From: Peronospora farinosa
Taxonomy: Eukaryota; Oomycota; Peronosporomycetes; Peronosporales; Peronosporaceae
Direction: 5' to 3'
Assembly: GCA_947646735.1 (NCBI GenBank)
Contig: CANTFK010000024.1
Span: 310,001 to 374,000, forward strand
Length of the DNA: 64,000 bases
Shown: positions 9,694 through 20,925 of the stretch, one piece after another
Layout of the letters: each line of letters opens with the position of its first letter
Position numbering within the stretch: the first letter of the stretch is position 1
Translations under genes and position numbers: made by a program
The notes under the pieces: model-generated
Told to the model about the DNA's origin: nothing
The model's input: only the letters and a program-made list of their open reading frames with translations
Databases searched by the model: none

Positions 9694-10840
9694 ATGGCAG
9701 CCAAGCTGGACTCAGAAGCGAAACTGTTTCTGCTAGTCAGGTTGATGGGATGGAATTGCGCCGGCATTGCTGGTTTCACGTTGGGCGCACTGGGGACGCT
9801 TTTCCTTCTCGTGCTGGTTGCAACTTCATGCTTGTGTCGAAGACGGAAGACAATCGATGAGCTCGACCAGCCACATAAGGCTAGGGGCGACGGGTGATCT
9901 CCCTGTCTTCAACACTAGAGGCACCGAGCGGTTCGAGACCTCCTCCATGTCACTATCATTCGGTCCAAACAGCGAGTTCGATTCAACGTTGGGTGAAACC
10001 AGGGTGGCCCGGTTTGTGGAACGAAGAAGCGATCGCTACAATGCGCATTCCCCTGGCGATTATCATGAAGTTGTTAAGTATTGGTAACTATAATGGAATG
10101 AAGTCTACCTCGGTGCTTACCGCTAAGGGTTCGTCGCGATCAAAGTTCAGCTGTTACGAAATGTAAAAATCTTGGACAGATCAACGCCTTCCTATCGGAT
10201 CAATCACCCGTGCATTGTGCGTTCCTTAAAGCGCTTGGGGCTCCAAGGAATAGATCTTGGAGCTCATGGTAGATGGTCTACGCTAGCATTTTAGGCGGCC
10301 ACAAGTTTGCGACCTGAACAAAGCTCGGATTGCATCTTCAAACTACTCAGAGGTTGGCATACCTGTACGCGCTAACCCCATGGTGCTGCAGTACGACTTG
10401 AAAATGAGGAACATACCGCTCACATCTTCGTTAGATGCCAGGTGTTGGACTCGAGGGTCGTCCACAAGGGCACAGCTCCATCAGCATGACGGTGGCATCT
10501 CATGCTTTGGATGGCACCTCATGCTTTGGATGGCACCCATGGGCATGCTATGCGATCGGTACGGTGCCAGTGCCGACATTCATCGTTTGGTATGGCATTT
10601 TCCAAACTGGATTTGCACTTGCAGACAAAGTGCCGGAAGCAGTGCTGCTTGCTACAGCTTGTGACAGGAGGGACGTCAACTTCTTAGTAGTACTGGTAAG
10701 GCTCGGTCGCGTCCGCGCGAGTTTGAACTCAGCCGAGCCGCTCATGCACTTCCAGCTGCAGTTCTTCATGCTGTCGTGTGAGATGTACAGCTGTAGGAAA
10801 GACCTAGATATCCATCTTAGGCCAGATAAACATTGGTGAG
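9694..10840 (+). pseudogene. Dead copy of the neighbouring transmembrane TKL kinase
   Basis: Pieces appear in the same order as the intact kinase downstream, in shifting frames with stops. There is a transmembrane segment with a basic stop (GALGTLFLLVLVATSCLCRRRK, about 9770-9850). Next comes the juxtamembrane stretch LWNEEAIATMRIPL, matching SLWEDEVITAARIPL of the live gene, then VAIKVQLL and HPCIV (about 10130-10215). Last is a C-lobe piece, WMAPMGMLCDRYGASADI, matching WMAPEVMMGKRYDTSADI (about 10530). A 19 bp tandem duplication sits at about 10499-10536. HRD and DFG motifs are not found, so a central deletion is likely. This is a decayed tandem duplicate. Confidence 0.8.
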
Positions 10841-11161
10841 ACCGTCCCATCCGATTGGCACAACGATAATTTTCAAAAGCGTGATGTCCATGTAACTCAC
10901 CGAAAGTGGCATCCCTTTCGACCGCTAAAGGTCGTGCGGCACTCAATGAAAACGAAAGATGTTACTGAATGATGTGGTTGTGCATAGAATACGACTTATA
11001 TATCGCTGTCAACAACTCGTTGACACACTTTTCAATGTCACTTCTACCATGCTCTCAGTAGCATTGCTACCCCTTCCTAGGTTTTAGACCAGTTCAGAAC
11101 GCGTGAAGCGTCTCACACACGTGTGTTTGGATAGTTTCCAAAGAAGGTCATATCGAGCATC

Positions 11162-12921
11162 TTGTCGTCCAACTCAACTAGCCATCTCAGTTTTGTCATC
11201 ATATCCCTATTCAGCACGGCAACGGACATCGCATACGGATCTGCTGATACTTTGACAGGCACGACGCCGAGCACCTCCACCTTGGCTCTGACCTGGACAA
11301 TTATATCGCCACACTCGACGGCAAGGAAACTTGTTCTGGCCACAAAATCGCCTGCGACGCCAACGTCCATGGAGACTAGCGAAGCAACAGCTAATATACC
11401 TGCCCCTGTACGTAGAACCTCAGCGACAATTGCAGTTTCGAAAGTGACTTGGACATCAGTGCCCGCTTCGCGCTCCAATTCTAGCTCTAGTTTTGAGCCA
11501 GACCCGACGTCCAAACAAGATTCGGCTGCAGCAAACGCTAATGCTTCTACGACGGTGATCATCAATGTGAGCTCCCACTCCAGTGACAGCGACGTGTCTT
11601 CTAGGGTTATACCTATGGAAAATAGCGACAGAGGTGAGTTCATGCTGAAGCGTGGAAACCCACACTTGTTAATTAGCTTACCATCATTTTCTGGTCAGGG
11701 GTGTGCATGAGTACCGTCATCGGCATCGTCGCAGGCTTTGTAGCTGCAGTACTGCTGATCATGGGGACTGCTTTCTGGTTGTACCGCCGCAAGATGCAAA
11801 AGCTGATTGTACGATCACCCTTGTTTGATGCCTACTACGACACTGTGCCAGGCAGTCTTACCGCCGGCCCAAACGTCTTCACGCCGTCGTCCGCGTTTGC
11901 GACTCGAGGCCTCACCAGTTTTTTTGACGGGACGGTGAACCTCGATAGCTCAGGGAATCTCGACTCCACACTGCGTCTTGACGGTAGCACAGGTTCGAAA
12001 CAATCGACCAAACAGAGATCCAGCTTATGGGAGGACGAAGTTATCACGGCAGCACGTATCCCACTGGAAAAGATCATTCGTAAGGAGATAATTAACGAAG
12101 GCGGCCACGGAGCAGTGTACCGTGGCTTGTATCGTGGTGAGTGTGTCGCGATCAAAGTGCTTTTGCCTGAGCAAAGAAAAGATATGCGTCAGATCAATGC
12201 TTTTCTCTCCGAGATCAAGATGATGGCGAGTGTAGAGCACCCTTGCATAGTGCACTTCGTTGGCGTGGCATGGGATGCCCTCAGCGACCTCTGTGCAGTT
12301 TCAGAGTTTATGCCGGGTGGTGACTTATTCACGCTGTTACGACGCTTTGATTGTGTGGAGCATCGCGTACAAGGCTTTGACATCGATAAGGCTAAAATCG
12401 CGCTTCACTTAGCACAGGCATTGACGTATCTGCACTCTCTCGAACCCGTCGTAATCCACCGCGATCTCAAGTCAATGAACATCCTCCTGTCGGACGATTG
12501 GGAGGCCAAGCTCACCGATTTCGGCGTCTCGCGTAGGTGGACGGTAGACACCATGACGGCGGGCATTGGTACAAAACGCTGGATGGCACCAGAGGTTATG
12601 ATGGGTAAACGCTACGACACCAGTGCCGACATTTTCTCGTTTGGTGTGGTACTGTCGGAATTGGACTCACATCAGCCTCCGTATGCTAGCACAATTGCCA
12701 CTCTCACCTCCGAGTCAGGTGAAAAAGTGACAGAGACGGCATTGATGGAAATGGTCGTCATAGGCCGCGTCCGAGTCAATTTTTCATCAAATGCACCCGC
12801 AGCATTGGTGAATTTAGGTCACGCGTGTGTGAATTTGAACCCAAGATTACGGCCTAATGCTGGCGAAGTGCACTACCAGCTACAGAAAATTTTACGCATG
12901 TACCAGAAGTATATACTATAG
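11162..12921 (+). CDS. Transmembrane TKL-type protein kinase
   Basis: Two exons are visible: up to 11633, and from 11699 to 12921, with a 65 bp GTGAGT..CAG intron that joins the frames. The first exon encodes a Ser/Thr-rich region expected outside the cell. The second opens with a membrane helix (VIGIVAGFVAAVLLIMGTAF) and a YRRK stop-transfer. A complete kinase domain follows: glycine loop EGGHGAVYRG, lysine in VAIKV, catalytic HRDLKSMN, DFG, and WMAPEV. The domain resembles the receptor-like TKL kinases expanded in oomycetes; substrate and ligand are unknown. The exon at 11162 has no ATG at its open start, and an in-frame stop lies at 11132-11134. The true N-terminus, probably a signal peptide, must therefore be in an upstream exon I could not fix. 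Confidence 0.85.
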
Positions 12922-13112
12922 TATTATCATCATCATAGACGGTTGACAACATACATGTATGACAGACAGTAACAATCCCTTAATCAGCCACCAACGTTGC
13001 ATTTCTAAACAATGGGTCCCACCACTTCAACTTGTTTTATAAAAATGGACACGTTTCTAAATGTGCTCCCTACTTATTAATGTACTCATTTTCTTGCCCC
13101 AAAATCAATTCA

Positions 13113-14152
13113 ATGGCGACCCAAGCACCTTCCGACGCCGCTACGGATTCGTCTCAATTGAAGATGTATCCCAAGCCAGTGACAATACTAATCATTGGTA
13201 TGGCTGGTAGTGGTAAGACGACACTTATGCAACGTTTAAATGCCTATGGAGTCGATTCTGGCTTGCGCAATTATGTGATTAATCTGGATCCAGCCGTTCG
13301 CAAAACTGGGTACACTGCGAATGTGGATATTCGAGATACAGTAGACTATAAACAGGTCATGAAAGAGTATGAACTTGGTCCAAATGGAGCGATTATGACG
13401 TCGCTTAATTTATTTGCTACTCGTTTTGACCAAGTTATTAATCTATTGAGCAAACGTAGCAATGACCTCGAGTATGTTCTATTGACTTGCAACTAGAAAT
13501 GCCTATAGCTCCATTATTAACGCTACACTTTCTTTTTAGCTATGCTATTGTAGACACCCCTGGACAAATTGAAGCTTTTACGTGGTCAGCATCGGGTCAA
13601 ATCATTACGGAATCACTGGCATCGACTTTTCCGTCTGTGATTGTCTACGTTATGGATACACCACGTACTGCTAGCCCCAATACGTTCATGTCCAATATGT
13701 TGTATGCTTGTAGTATCCTCTACAAGCTAAAACTGCCTTTTGTCGTCGTGTTTAACAAGATTGACGTGCTCCGACACGACTTTGCAACTGAATGGATGAC
13801 GGACTTTGAAGCTTTTCAAAAAGCATTGGATGAGGTACAGGACGACAGTTATATGGGAAGTCTTTCACGCTCACTCAGTCTTGTACTGGAAGAGTTTTAC
13901 AACAATTTGACGTCGGTGGGCGTGTCTGCTGCGACTGGAGAGGGAATGCCCGAGTTTTTTGCTGCTGTCGACCAAGCTGCCAAGCAATACGAGAACGAAT
14001 ACCTTCCAGATCTGCTCGAACGTATCAAGCAGCAAGAAAAGAAAAAACACCAACAACAAGAAGCGACATTGTCAAATGTCCTGCAAGATATGGACATTTC
14101 GGATGACAAAGTAGTGCCTACTAACGTAGCTGGTGAGCGTACTGATCTATAA
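13113..14152 (+). CDS. GPN1: GPN-loop GTPase 1
   Basis: Exons 13113-13471 and 13540-14152 (68 bp intron, GTATGT donor) give 323 residues. The join restores the Switch-II motif (D)[19 protein letters not shown], typical of GPN1/XAB1/Npa3. Other motifs: P-loop GMAGSGKTT, the diagnostic GPN insert in ELGPNGAI, and NKID. The C-terminus is charged and Gln-rich with a short acidic tail. GPN1 works with GPN3 in cytoplasmic assembly and nuclear import of RNA polymerase II. ATG 13113 (MATQAPSD) is chosen because upstream in-frame codons fall in AT-rich leader near an Inr-like CTCATTTTCTTGCC at about 13085. Confidence 0.95.
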
Positions 14153-14279
14153 TTCCATCTCAAGTTTTTTTTTCTGACTTCCCGGACGTCAAGTCTAGTC
14201 TTCTGAATCGTAATTACTTCTGTAACTTTATATTTCTATATGTCTACAATAACCCCATACTTTCTCATTACCAAGCGCA

Positions 14280-14717
14280 ATGGAATCGCGTCTGGCATCG
14301 ACGTCGACCGCTTTCTATGGGCGTCTGATCCCACAAACAACTGATGAAGAGCAAGTAGCTGCTGCATTAGCTGCTCTAGAAGCTTCAAATGACAGTGAAA
14401 CACCCGCAACAATGTGTCCTCCTGCCGTCCGTACGCTACGTAATGCGGTACTACACGAGTCCCGCTTTTATCGCGTGTTGTACGAGTCGAAATTGTATTC
14501 GATCGATTTTGGCGGGGTATGCAATTCCACAATTTCTGCTGAAAAGAATGACCCGGAACTTGATGAGATGCGACGACGGGTGCCATCATTGGTTGAAAGT
14601 GATTATAAAGTTGTACGGATACAGGAATTGGCCAAATTAAATACTGGACGCACAGCATCGGCTCGAAGCAGACAGCAAATGATGCAACAAGATCGGACTG
14701 GTCGGTATAATGAATAA
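14280..14717 (+). CDS. Small conserved-looking protein of unknown function
   Basis: A single-exon frame of 145 codons starting at a proper ATG (MESRLASTSTAFYGRL). It has a hydrophilic N-terminus with an Ala-rich helix (EEQVAAALAALEAS), a middle with alternating aromatic residues (ESRFYRVLYESKLYSIDFGG) and a basic Gln-rich end. No membrane segment or known domain. It lies 128 bp after GPN1 and 85 bp before the next gene on the same strand. An opposite-strand frame over the same bases has none of these regularities. Function unknown. Confidence 0.6.
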   Translation: MESRLASTSTAFYGRLIPQTTDEEQVAAALAALEASNDSETPATMCPPAVRTLRNAVLHESRFYRVLYESKLYSIDFGGVCNSTISAEKNDPELDEMRRRVPSLVESDYKVVRIQELAKLNTGRTASARSRQQMMQQDRTGRYNE

Positions 14718-14802
14718 ACAAGATTATGTCATTGTAGGAGTATATTAATTTTCACAGTTTTATGGTTTTCTCTCTACTATTGTAGCCTATAGTGTTGTCA
14801 AG

Positions 14803-17172
14803 ATGCCGGACGAAGTGGTGGCTAGTAATGGACGATTACAGTGTCTTTTTGGAGCAATGAATGCACCGACGTGGTTTATTCGTCTGGCACACGTGGAAAA
14901 TGCATTTATGATGTTATCAACAAAAGAGACAAGAAAAGTTGCAGAGTCTAATGGATTAGTGACGACAAAACAGTTTCTAGAGGTCTTGCCGGAAACTGAA
15001 AAGGAAGTCGTGACTAAGGGAAGGTTTTACTATCGAGTGCTGGTACCTATTGAGCTACGGAAGGCACCGGATCTGCTGGCACCCGTGATCTCTAGACATG
15101 CGTTTAAGAATGCAGAGGACATTATTGAATGTCACGAGACGTATCGCTGTCCACAGAGTGGGGTGACTTTTGTGAAGCTAGCATACGAAGATGGATGGCT
15201 ATTTGAGACGTTAAATTCAGGGATTAAAGTGCTCGAAAGACTTGCGACCGAGCCTGATAGTGAGTACGGCCATTTCTTTTACGTGGTAAAGATCCCAGTA
15301 GGTATCCGAGTAGCACCTCATATTATGGCCCAGCGATCGGGAAAAGGCTTTAAGTTGCACTCGATTGTAGAGGCGTCACAGCGTTTTACACCGCCTGGGA
15401 GTAAGATCACATATGTTCGAGTGTGCAAGGACAAGAACTCTCGGAATGGCTGTTCAGGTAGCCATGCAGGTAGCACAGCAAGCCCAAAGTCCATGGCGCG
15501 TAAACATAGCGCTAGTGGCGGTGACAATGCTGCTATATCGCCGACAGAGGAGAATTCATTTGCTTTGTTGTCGGCACCTTCGTCATGCCATGGAGGGTGG
15601 ATCTTTGAGACCACCATGGATGGGCAGGTGGTGCTAGAGCCGATGGCAGAGCCGAAGGCGCGACAAGTGGAGCGACTCTTTTATCGCGTCTTGGAGGATG
15701 TGGATGTGCTGCCTACACCGGCTGTTGGGAGAAAAGAAAGAGCGACAATTGCAGTGTCAAGTTTGTCGAACCCGTCTAGTCCTCGAAGCAAACGGAAGCG
15801 TCTAAAAGACACGTTGATTGAGTGTAGTGAAAGGCTTGTGCCTGCAGTGTCACCAGTCATGGCAGATGCCGGTGAATCTGACTTGCCAGCGATAGGTTTT
15901 GTGAAGCTACGTCACGATGTCGGGTGGATATGTGAGCGACAGGTGCAATTCCCGTACAAGCTGCTGCTGGAACAGGTTCAAGGCGATGCCGTTACGCGCG
16001 ATTTACCAAAGTTCTACCGTGTGCTAGTGCCAGTGTATTTACGCTCGGCTCCAGATTTTGAGTGTCCGAGATTGCCAGGGGTAGCTCCTATGACAGCAGG
16101 TACCGTGTTCGAAAGCAGTCTCCAGTACACACCACCAGGTAGTCGCATCACGTACATCAAAGTGGCTAGTGCCTCTCAACCTACCGCAAATAGTGCATGC
16201 GATGGTTGGTTATTCCATCAAACACCCAACGGTGATCAGGTATTGGAGGCCGTGGATGAAGACCCAGAGAAGAAAAATGGCAAGTTCTTTTTCCGGGTAA
16301 TTAGTGAGAAGAAGGAAGTGCTGCTTTCACCTGAGCGGACGGGCAAAGTTGTGCGTTGCCTGTCCGCGAACACAATTTTTTCGGCCGAAACAGAGTATAC
16401 ACTGCCACGCACACAAGAGAAATTTGTGCGACTTACGAAAAAAAAAGGATGGGTCGCACTTGACTCTCCGCGGTCCCAAACAGACAGTATGTCGAGTGCT
16501 CCATCCAGCCGCAGCATCTTCCGCATAAGTGCAAGTGGAAATGGAGGCAATGCACCTCGAACACTCATGCAGATGTCAGAAGAGCTTTATAATCTCTATG
16601 CAATGCCGCCGAGTTGGGTAAGCATCGGGCATCCGAATCGTACGTGGTTTAAAGTTCCTGACGAGAATTGTCGCACAATCCTTGCAGAGGAGATGGTGCT
16701 CCAGATGTCTGTATTCGAGTCGCGCAACATATTAGCGTCGAGTTCTCAGGGCCGTGAGAGTGTGCCTCTCTCACGGAAGGGAAAGCTCAGCCTGAATGAC
16801 GGCAAGATTGTGTGGAACTGCACACTGGAAGAGATCAAGCACCCGGCCAGCGCGCTGCTGTTCACTTTCCCATGGAAACAAGTGTGGTGGATATTCGAGT
16901 TGGAGGGGTCAGGTGAGCGGCACTGTGTAGAATTACAACACGGTCTTCGCGGTGGATTCCGCTCCATTCTGATGGACGGCGAGCCGCTGCTACAGAACCG
17001 CAGCGTGAAGGGCATGTTGTGGGATTCCGGCAGCGAGTTCACTTTTACATGGAACGAGCACACCTTCAAGGTGCTCATTACACTTGAAGGTGCCTTCTTC
17101 TCGCAGTATTTGCAGTTTTTCAGCTACACACTCGTAGTCGACCAGGAGAACATTGTCCCCAGTAGACAGTAG
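14803..17172 (+). CDS. SH3b-like repeat protein with FAIM-like C-terminal domain
   Basis: One exon, 789 residues, ATG at 14803. Residues about 65-570 hold five divergent repeats of about 100 residues. Each begins with an aromatic motif such as FYYRVLVPIELRKAP, FFYVVKIPVGIRVAP or KFYRVLVPVYLRSAP, continues with a TPPGSKITYVRV-like strand and ends in a GW(L/I)FET-like motif, as in bacterial-type SH3 (SH3b) folds. A shorter, weaker repeat precedes them. The last 150 residues (WWIFELEGSGERHCVELQHG.. GGFRSILMDGEPL) resemble the beta-sandwich of FAIM, the Fas apoptosis inhibitory molecule. No signal peptide or membrane helix. The role is unknown; the architecture suggests a protein- or ligand-binding scaffold. 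Confidence 0.8.
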   Translation: MPDEVVASNGRLQCLFGAMNAPTWFIRLAHVENAFMMLSTKETRKVAESNGLVTTKQFLEVLPETEKEVVTKGRFYYRVLVPIELRKAPDLLAPVISRHAFKNAEDIIECHETYRCPQSGVTFVKLAYEDGWLFETLNSGIKVLERLATEPDSEYGHFFYVVKIPVGIRVAPHIMAQRSGKGFKLHSIVEASQRFTPPGSKITYVRVCKDKNSRNGCSGSHAGSTASPKSMARKHSASGGDNAAISPTEENSFALLSAPSSCHGGWIFETTMDGQVVLEPMAEPKARQVERLFYRVLEDVDVLPTPAVGRKERATIAVSSLSNPSSPRSKRKRLKDTLIECSERLVPAVSPVMADAGESDLPAIGFVKLRHDVGWICERQVQFPYKLLLEQVQGDAVTRDLPKFYRVLVPVYLRSAPDFECPRLPGVAPMTAGTVFESSLQYTPPGSRITYIKVASASQPTANSACDGWLFHQTPNGDQVLEAVDEDPEKKNGKFFFRVISEKKEVLLSPERTGKVVRCLSANTIFSAETEYTLPRTQEKFVRLTKKKGWVALDSPRSQTDSMSSAPSSRSIFRISASGNGGNAPRTLMQMSEELYNLYAMPPSWVSIGHPNRTWFKVPDENCRTILAEEMVLQMSVFESRNILASSSQGRESVPLSRKGKLSLNDGKIVWNCTLEEIKHPASALLFTFPWKQVWWIFELEGSGERHCVELQHGLRGGFRSILMDGEPLLQNRSVKGMLWDSGSEFTFTWNEHTFKVLITLEGAFFSQYLQFFSYTLVVDQENIVPSRQ

Positions 17173-17385
17173 AATCACTACGTGATTTTCGTCAAGCAAG
17201 ATTGTATTCATGATGTCAGACAGAGAAGAGAGAGAGAGAGATGACGAGTGTGGGAAAGTCTCATGCTAGTTAATCGCGGACGTTATAGACATCAATGCAC
17301 CGCGTCGATGGTAGTGAGTGGTATTTTCTCCTGGGTGGTTTGAGTTGATGTACCTAACTAATGTGTTACGGTTTGCTACGTGGAG

Positions 17386-17892
17386 TCACTGCTCCATGAT
17401 TTCAATAAAGAAGTCAAGTGCCTCTTCCAGTGACGGTAATTCTAGCTGTGACGAATTGCTGGGATCGTTGACCACTACCTCGGTGATATCCTCCGGTTCG
17501 GAGCTGCTCTCATCGAGAGTGAGTTGAAATTGTACTGGACTAGTACAGGGACTGGAGCTGGAGCTGGACGGAGGGGATATCGTCACCATGGTGTTGACTT
17601 TGAGGGCGTTTACCTTGACTTTGTTGCTACCCATGCTCTTCATAAAGTCGCAGAATGTCAGAATGTCGGAGTCGATGCGGTGCTCGACCCGCGCCCACGT
17701 CTTGCGGTCTTTGCGTAGTCCACGCACTCTTCGCATGATCTTCTCGTAGTATTTCTGCGTATGGGTTTGCACTTGTCGGACGGAGCGAGTACGGACAATC
17801 GATGCGATGCACCCCCATGGACCTCTCGGATATTCCTTAATGGCAAGTAGGAAGCGGTCGTGCTCGTCTTCGGACCAAATGCCGTGTTTCAT
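17386..17892 (-). CDS. Single-repeat MYB-like protein, SHAQKYF class
   Basis: 168 residues from ATG 17892. Residues 1-65 form one MYB/SANT repeat (IWSEDEHDRFLLAI.. YPRGPWGCIASIV) ending VQTHTQKYYEK, the oomycete form of the SHAQKYF signature of single-MYB transcription factors that bind GATAA-type or evening-element sites in plants. A basic stretch follows (RRVRGLRKDRK), then a Ser-rich and an acidic C-terminus (LPSLEEALDFFIEIM) that could activate transcription. It is convergent with the SH3b gene. In the 213 bp between them lies an (AG)n run at about 17222-17240. Confidence 0.9.
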   Translation of the reverse strand: MKHGIWSEDEHDRFLLAIKEYPRGPWGCIASIVRTRSVRQVQTHTQKYYEKIMRRVRGLRKDRKTWARVEHRIDSDILTFCDFMKSMGSNKVKVNALKVNTMVTISPPSSSSSSPCTSPVQFQLTLDESSSEPEDITEVVVNDPSNSSQLELPSLEEALDFFIEIMEQ

Positions 17893-18559
17893 GATGGTCT
17901 AGTTGCAGTGGTTTGGTATTCCGTAGGAATCGTTTGAGATGGCGAACGCGAGTAAAGCTGGAGCAGCTTTTGACGCTTTTGAGGCGTGGACAACCAATTG
18001 AACAATGACAAGTGATCATTGCGTGATAACCTTTGAAGAACAACTTTTGCCTTCTCGTTGGCCAACTATCAAAAGCGTGATGGCAGACGAAGTGATAGAT
18101 CAACTCTGGTATCATTCTAGCAGGGGCAAAACATCTAGCAAGGAGATTGATACCCAGGCACCTGGACTCAAGTTTTGTAACAAATGTTGCAAAGGTGCCA
18201 CGATCGTCTTAAAGCATCGCATTGCTTTGCAACCCATGTCAAACTACTACATGGTCATTAATCTGTCAAGTCATGTCATGATCAAGCAGCTAGACAGACA
18301 CCAACATGAGTTGGGCTGTAAGCAAGACGAAAACGAAAGTGGTAGCAGCAATGCACGCATATCGGTCCGATGAAAGTATTTCTTCTCTTAATGAGGTAGT
18401 CAGAGAAAAACGTCATGTCTTTGAATCACATATTCAAGTGTCCAAGTTTGGACACTTGGAGGCGTAGATCATACGATCGAGTTATTGGCAGTGGAACAAA
18501 CTCAAGTCTCTACGTGAATGACACCAGCTGCACAGAGTAAATCTATCGGAACATCGACT
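17893..18559. other. Intergenic, possible decayed coding sequence
   Basis: A 122-codon frame starts at ATG 18005 but has no recognisable motif. A second short coding-like piece (HAYRSDESISSLNEVVREKR, about 18360-18420) lies in another frame. These may be the far 5' end of the kinase remnant that follows. No gene is called. Confidence 0.4.
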
Positions 18560-19387
18560 CCTTCATCTCGTCAATCTATAGCTTGGGCTTCGATTGAGTC
18601 GATTCCTGCGATGCGAGAAATTCTCGATCGCTACTCAGCAGCAGACAACGTGCAATACACATTGACGACAGACTCGAACCTTCTTTTATAGGATGCGGAT
18701 CGCATGGAAGCACATTGAGCTTTATATGGCTTGCTTTCCAGAGCTGCTTTTGGTGAAGTGTAGACATGTCGATGTGTTGACCGTCAAGCGGTTGCTTCAG
18801 TTGAAGATGTCCACATTTATAGACGGAAAACTTTACGCATGAGATCCGAATGGCGACTTAAGCACTTGGGCACATGACAAAATCGACATGGCTATTGACA
18901 TTGCGAGGGTGATCATGTATTTGCACAACCATGAAGTCATTCATCGTGACATCAAGGCCCGAAACGTACTGCTTACGAAGCGATTACAGCCGAAGCTGAT
19001 CGACTTTGAAACTAGTCGTCTCTGGACTCTCAGCGAGTATGTCAGCAGGGGTTCAAATACCTTATTGAACTGCATTCGAGGTGCTTAAGACTACCGAGTT
19101 CTAGCAGCTTGATGAGCTCCGAAACCGAAGGTCTTAACTCCGGATTGTACTGGAAACAAGCGTCGACAATGCGCTGGGGACATCACGTCAAAAAGACTCG
19201 GTCTCAAGGTGCCGTTCACGATGTCTCTCCGAATATGAAAAAGTTTCGTCTTCCCTCCCATTGCGCTGTGATACGAGGCTTCGCAAGTGTTTTAACTCCG
19301 ACGACAGCACTCCGAATGAATAACCTTCTGCTTTGGGCTTGGCGCACAAGGCTAATAGTGCAGCTCATGCGCTTACACAACAATTGA
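18560..19387 (+). pseudogene. Second kinase remnant
   Basis: A kinase catalytic loop is clear at about 18885-19025: MAIDIARVIMYLHNHEVIHR, DIKARNVLL and KLIDFETSRLW. The HRD is intact, but DFG has become DFE. Upstream, a glycine-loop remnant (RAAFGEV, about 18730) and a VDVLTVKRL stretch with the lysine region occur in other frames, with stops. No intact APE or C-lobe follows. It resembles oomycete TKL kinases but is more diverged from the live gene at 11162 than the 9694 copy. Confidence 0.7.
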
Positions 19388-19893
19388 AAAGGATAAAATC
19401 GCTTACACTAGAGACAACCACATAGAATTTAGCTCACGACTTCCATTCTCCTGGAGAATGTTCATCCGTTGAGCAGCAGTACGTCAAACCAACGCGACGA
19501 CCTCGAGTCAAACAATGTTTTACATGAAAGAAATCGGATGTAGTCTGCCTGCCTTGGAGTATGTAAACCGGCGTTTCTAACACCTTGTTTTGGGTCAATT
19601 CCGGCCAAAGATTGTCCTTTGTGAATACAACGAGTGGGTTTGGCTTGCTTGGCATAGGACCCATCATGTTGACCGACAGCAGAGCAGAAGAAAACGAAGC
19701 ACCACAAGTTCCGGAAAGTAAAAGAGCGGGAATGACCGATCGGCACAGCATTTTGACCTGATAAGAACCATCCACACACGAGACAAGATGAGCGACACAA
19801 AGGCTCTAGAGCCATTTATCTATAAGTCGTCCTGTGTCTCATACCTCACTCATACTGAACTGCGAACTGCCTACTACGCGATGATCGCTTACC
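19388..19893. other. Intergenic, nothing recognised
   Basis: Frames of about 113-117 codons exist on the minus strand, but they lack motifs and overlap one another. No RNA gene or repeat is seen. Confidence 0.5.
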
Positions 19894-20925
19894 TTAATCA
19901 AACTTGTCATCAAACTCGTCGTCAAACTCGTCGTCAAACTCGTCGTCAAACTCGTCGTCATCATCTTCAAACTCAATATCGTCTCCGTCATCGTCACCAT
20001 CTCCTTCCCAGTACTGCTCACACCCAAACAAAAATATACAGCTTAAGTCTTTCCACCTTCCAATCAAGTGCCATCCACCAACACTCACCCCGTCCGTAAT
20101 CAGTGCATTGTTCACATAATCCATAAACTTGTCAAGCCTCTCGGCGTTTTCTTCCGTATGCTGCTCCTGTGACAGATCCACTAATGGATCGTACGTCTAT
20201 TGTCATATAAAATCACACAGTTATTACCCTCCTCTCTCTTCTCTCTCTCTCTCTCTCTCTTCTCTCTACTCTCTCACCTTTGGAGAAAAGTCCACTTGAT
20301 TTACTCGGCCAAAGTCAATCAGTTCCACTACATCTTCGTATCTTTCTTGATGCATCATTGCAATTAAAATCGTCCCAAACGTTTCCTCTGTCGGTCGTAC
20401 ATCATGTTGTTTCATGACATTCTTTAAAATGTCCACAGCTTCGTCCACTTGATGTGCATCCACAAGCATTTTCAATAGAGCGTCCACTACTAAAAGGTCC
20501 ACCAGAATGTCCTTCTCTTGAACTGCTTGAAACAGCAGAAGAGCGTCCTTTAGTCGACGCTGCTGGAGACACGCGTCCAGCGTGTAAATGGCCGCTACTT
20601 GCGTTGTATCGTCCGTTTGAAAGCTCCGATTGGTCAGTAATTGCTGTAGTATCTGTACTGCCTTGGGTGTCTCATGTGGCTGTCCACGTTTGGATACAAG
20701 CAGCGCTAATTGCTGCAGTAGTTGTGGGTCTTGTATCACACTTTCTTGTTGCAACTTGTCAAAGGCCGCTAGCGCCCGTGAAGGCTCGGAACGAGCTATA
20801 CTTTTTTGTAGCACTAGCTTGATGTCTTTTGAAGCTACTGGCAATATATGGGGTAATGAAGAGGTCGCTAGACGCCGTAGGAGCACATGCCGCAACGTGC
20901 CTGGGCTTCTGAGCATGGTGGTCAT
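19894..20925 (-). CDS. Pentatricopeptide-type helical repeat protein, probably mitochondrial
   Basis: Proposed exons, in gene order: 20925-20278, 20196-20089 and 20013-19894 (introns of 81 and 75 bp), giving 291 residues. The second intron is also in frame if retained (316 residues), but it has a GTGAGT donor, a branch-like CTTAAG and a CAG end. The start MTTMLRSPGTLRHVLLRRLA at 20925 is a typical mitochondrial presequence. Paired helices follow (ALAAFDKLQQ, DALLLFQAVQEKD, EAVDILKNVMKQHDVRPTEE), spaced like PPR motifs that bind organelle RNA. The C-terminus is an acidic run of DDEF repeats from a 12 bp tandem repeat. The first intron contains a (CT)n run. Head-to-head with the histidine phosphatase, 219 bp apart. 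Confidence 0.75.
19899..19960. repeat. 12 bp coding tandem repeat (acidic tail)
   Basis: About five copies of the unit AAACTCGTCGTC, read on the minus strand as repeated Asp-Asp-Glu-Phe. Likely variable in length between isolates. Confidence 0.85.

Noticed and set aside
11113..11643. Long minus-strand frame of 176 codons over the kinase ectodomain
   Set aside because: It is the mirror of a Ser/Thr-rich plus-strand exon that splices in frame into the kinase; its Val/Glu-rich composition is what such an exon gives on the other strand.
14236..14721. 161-codon minus-strand frame opposite the small 14280 gene
   Set aside because: Rich in His, Gln and Cys without pattern, while the plus-strand frame has helix-like and aromatic periodicity and a good ATG.
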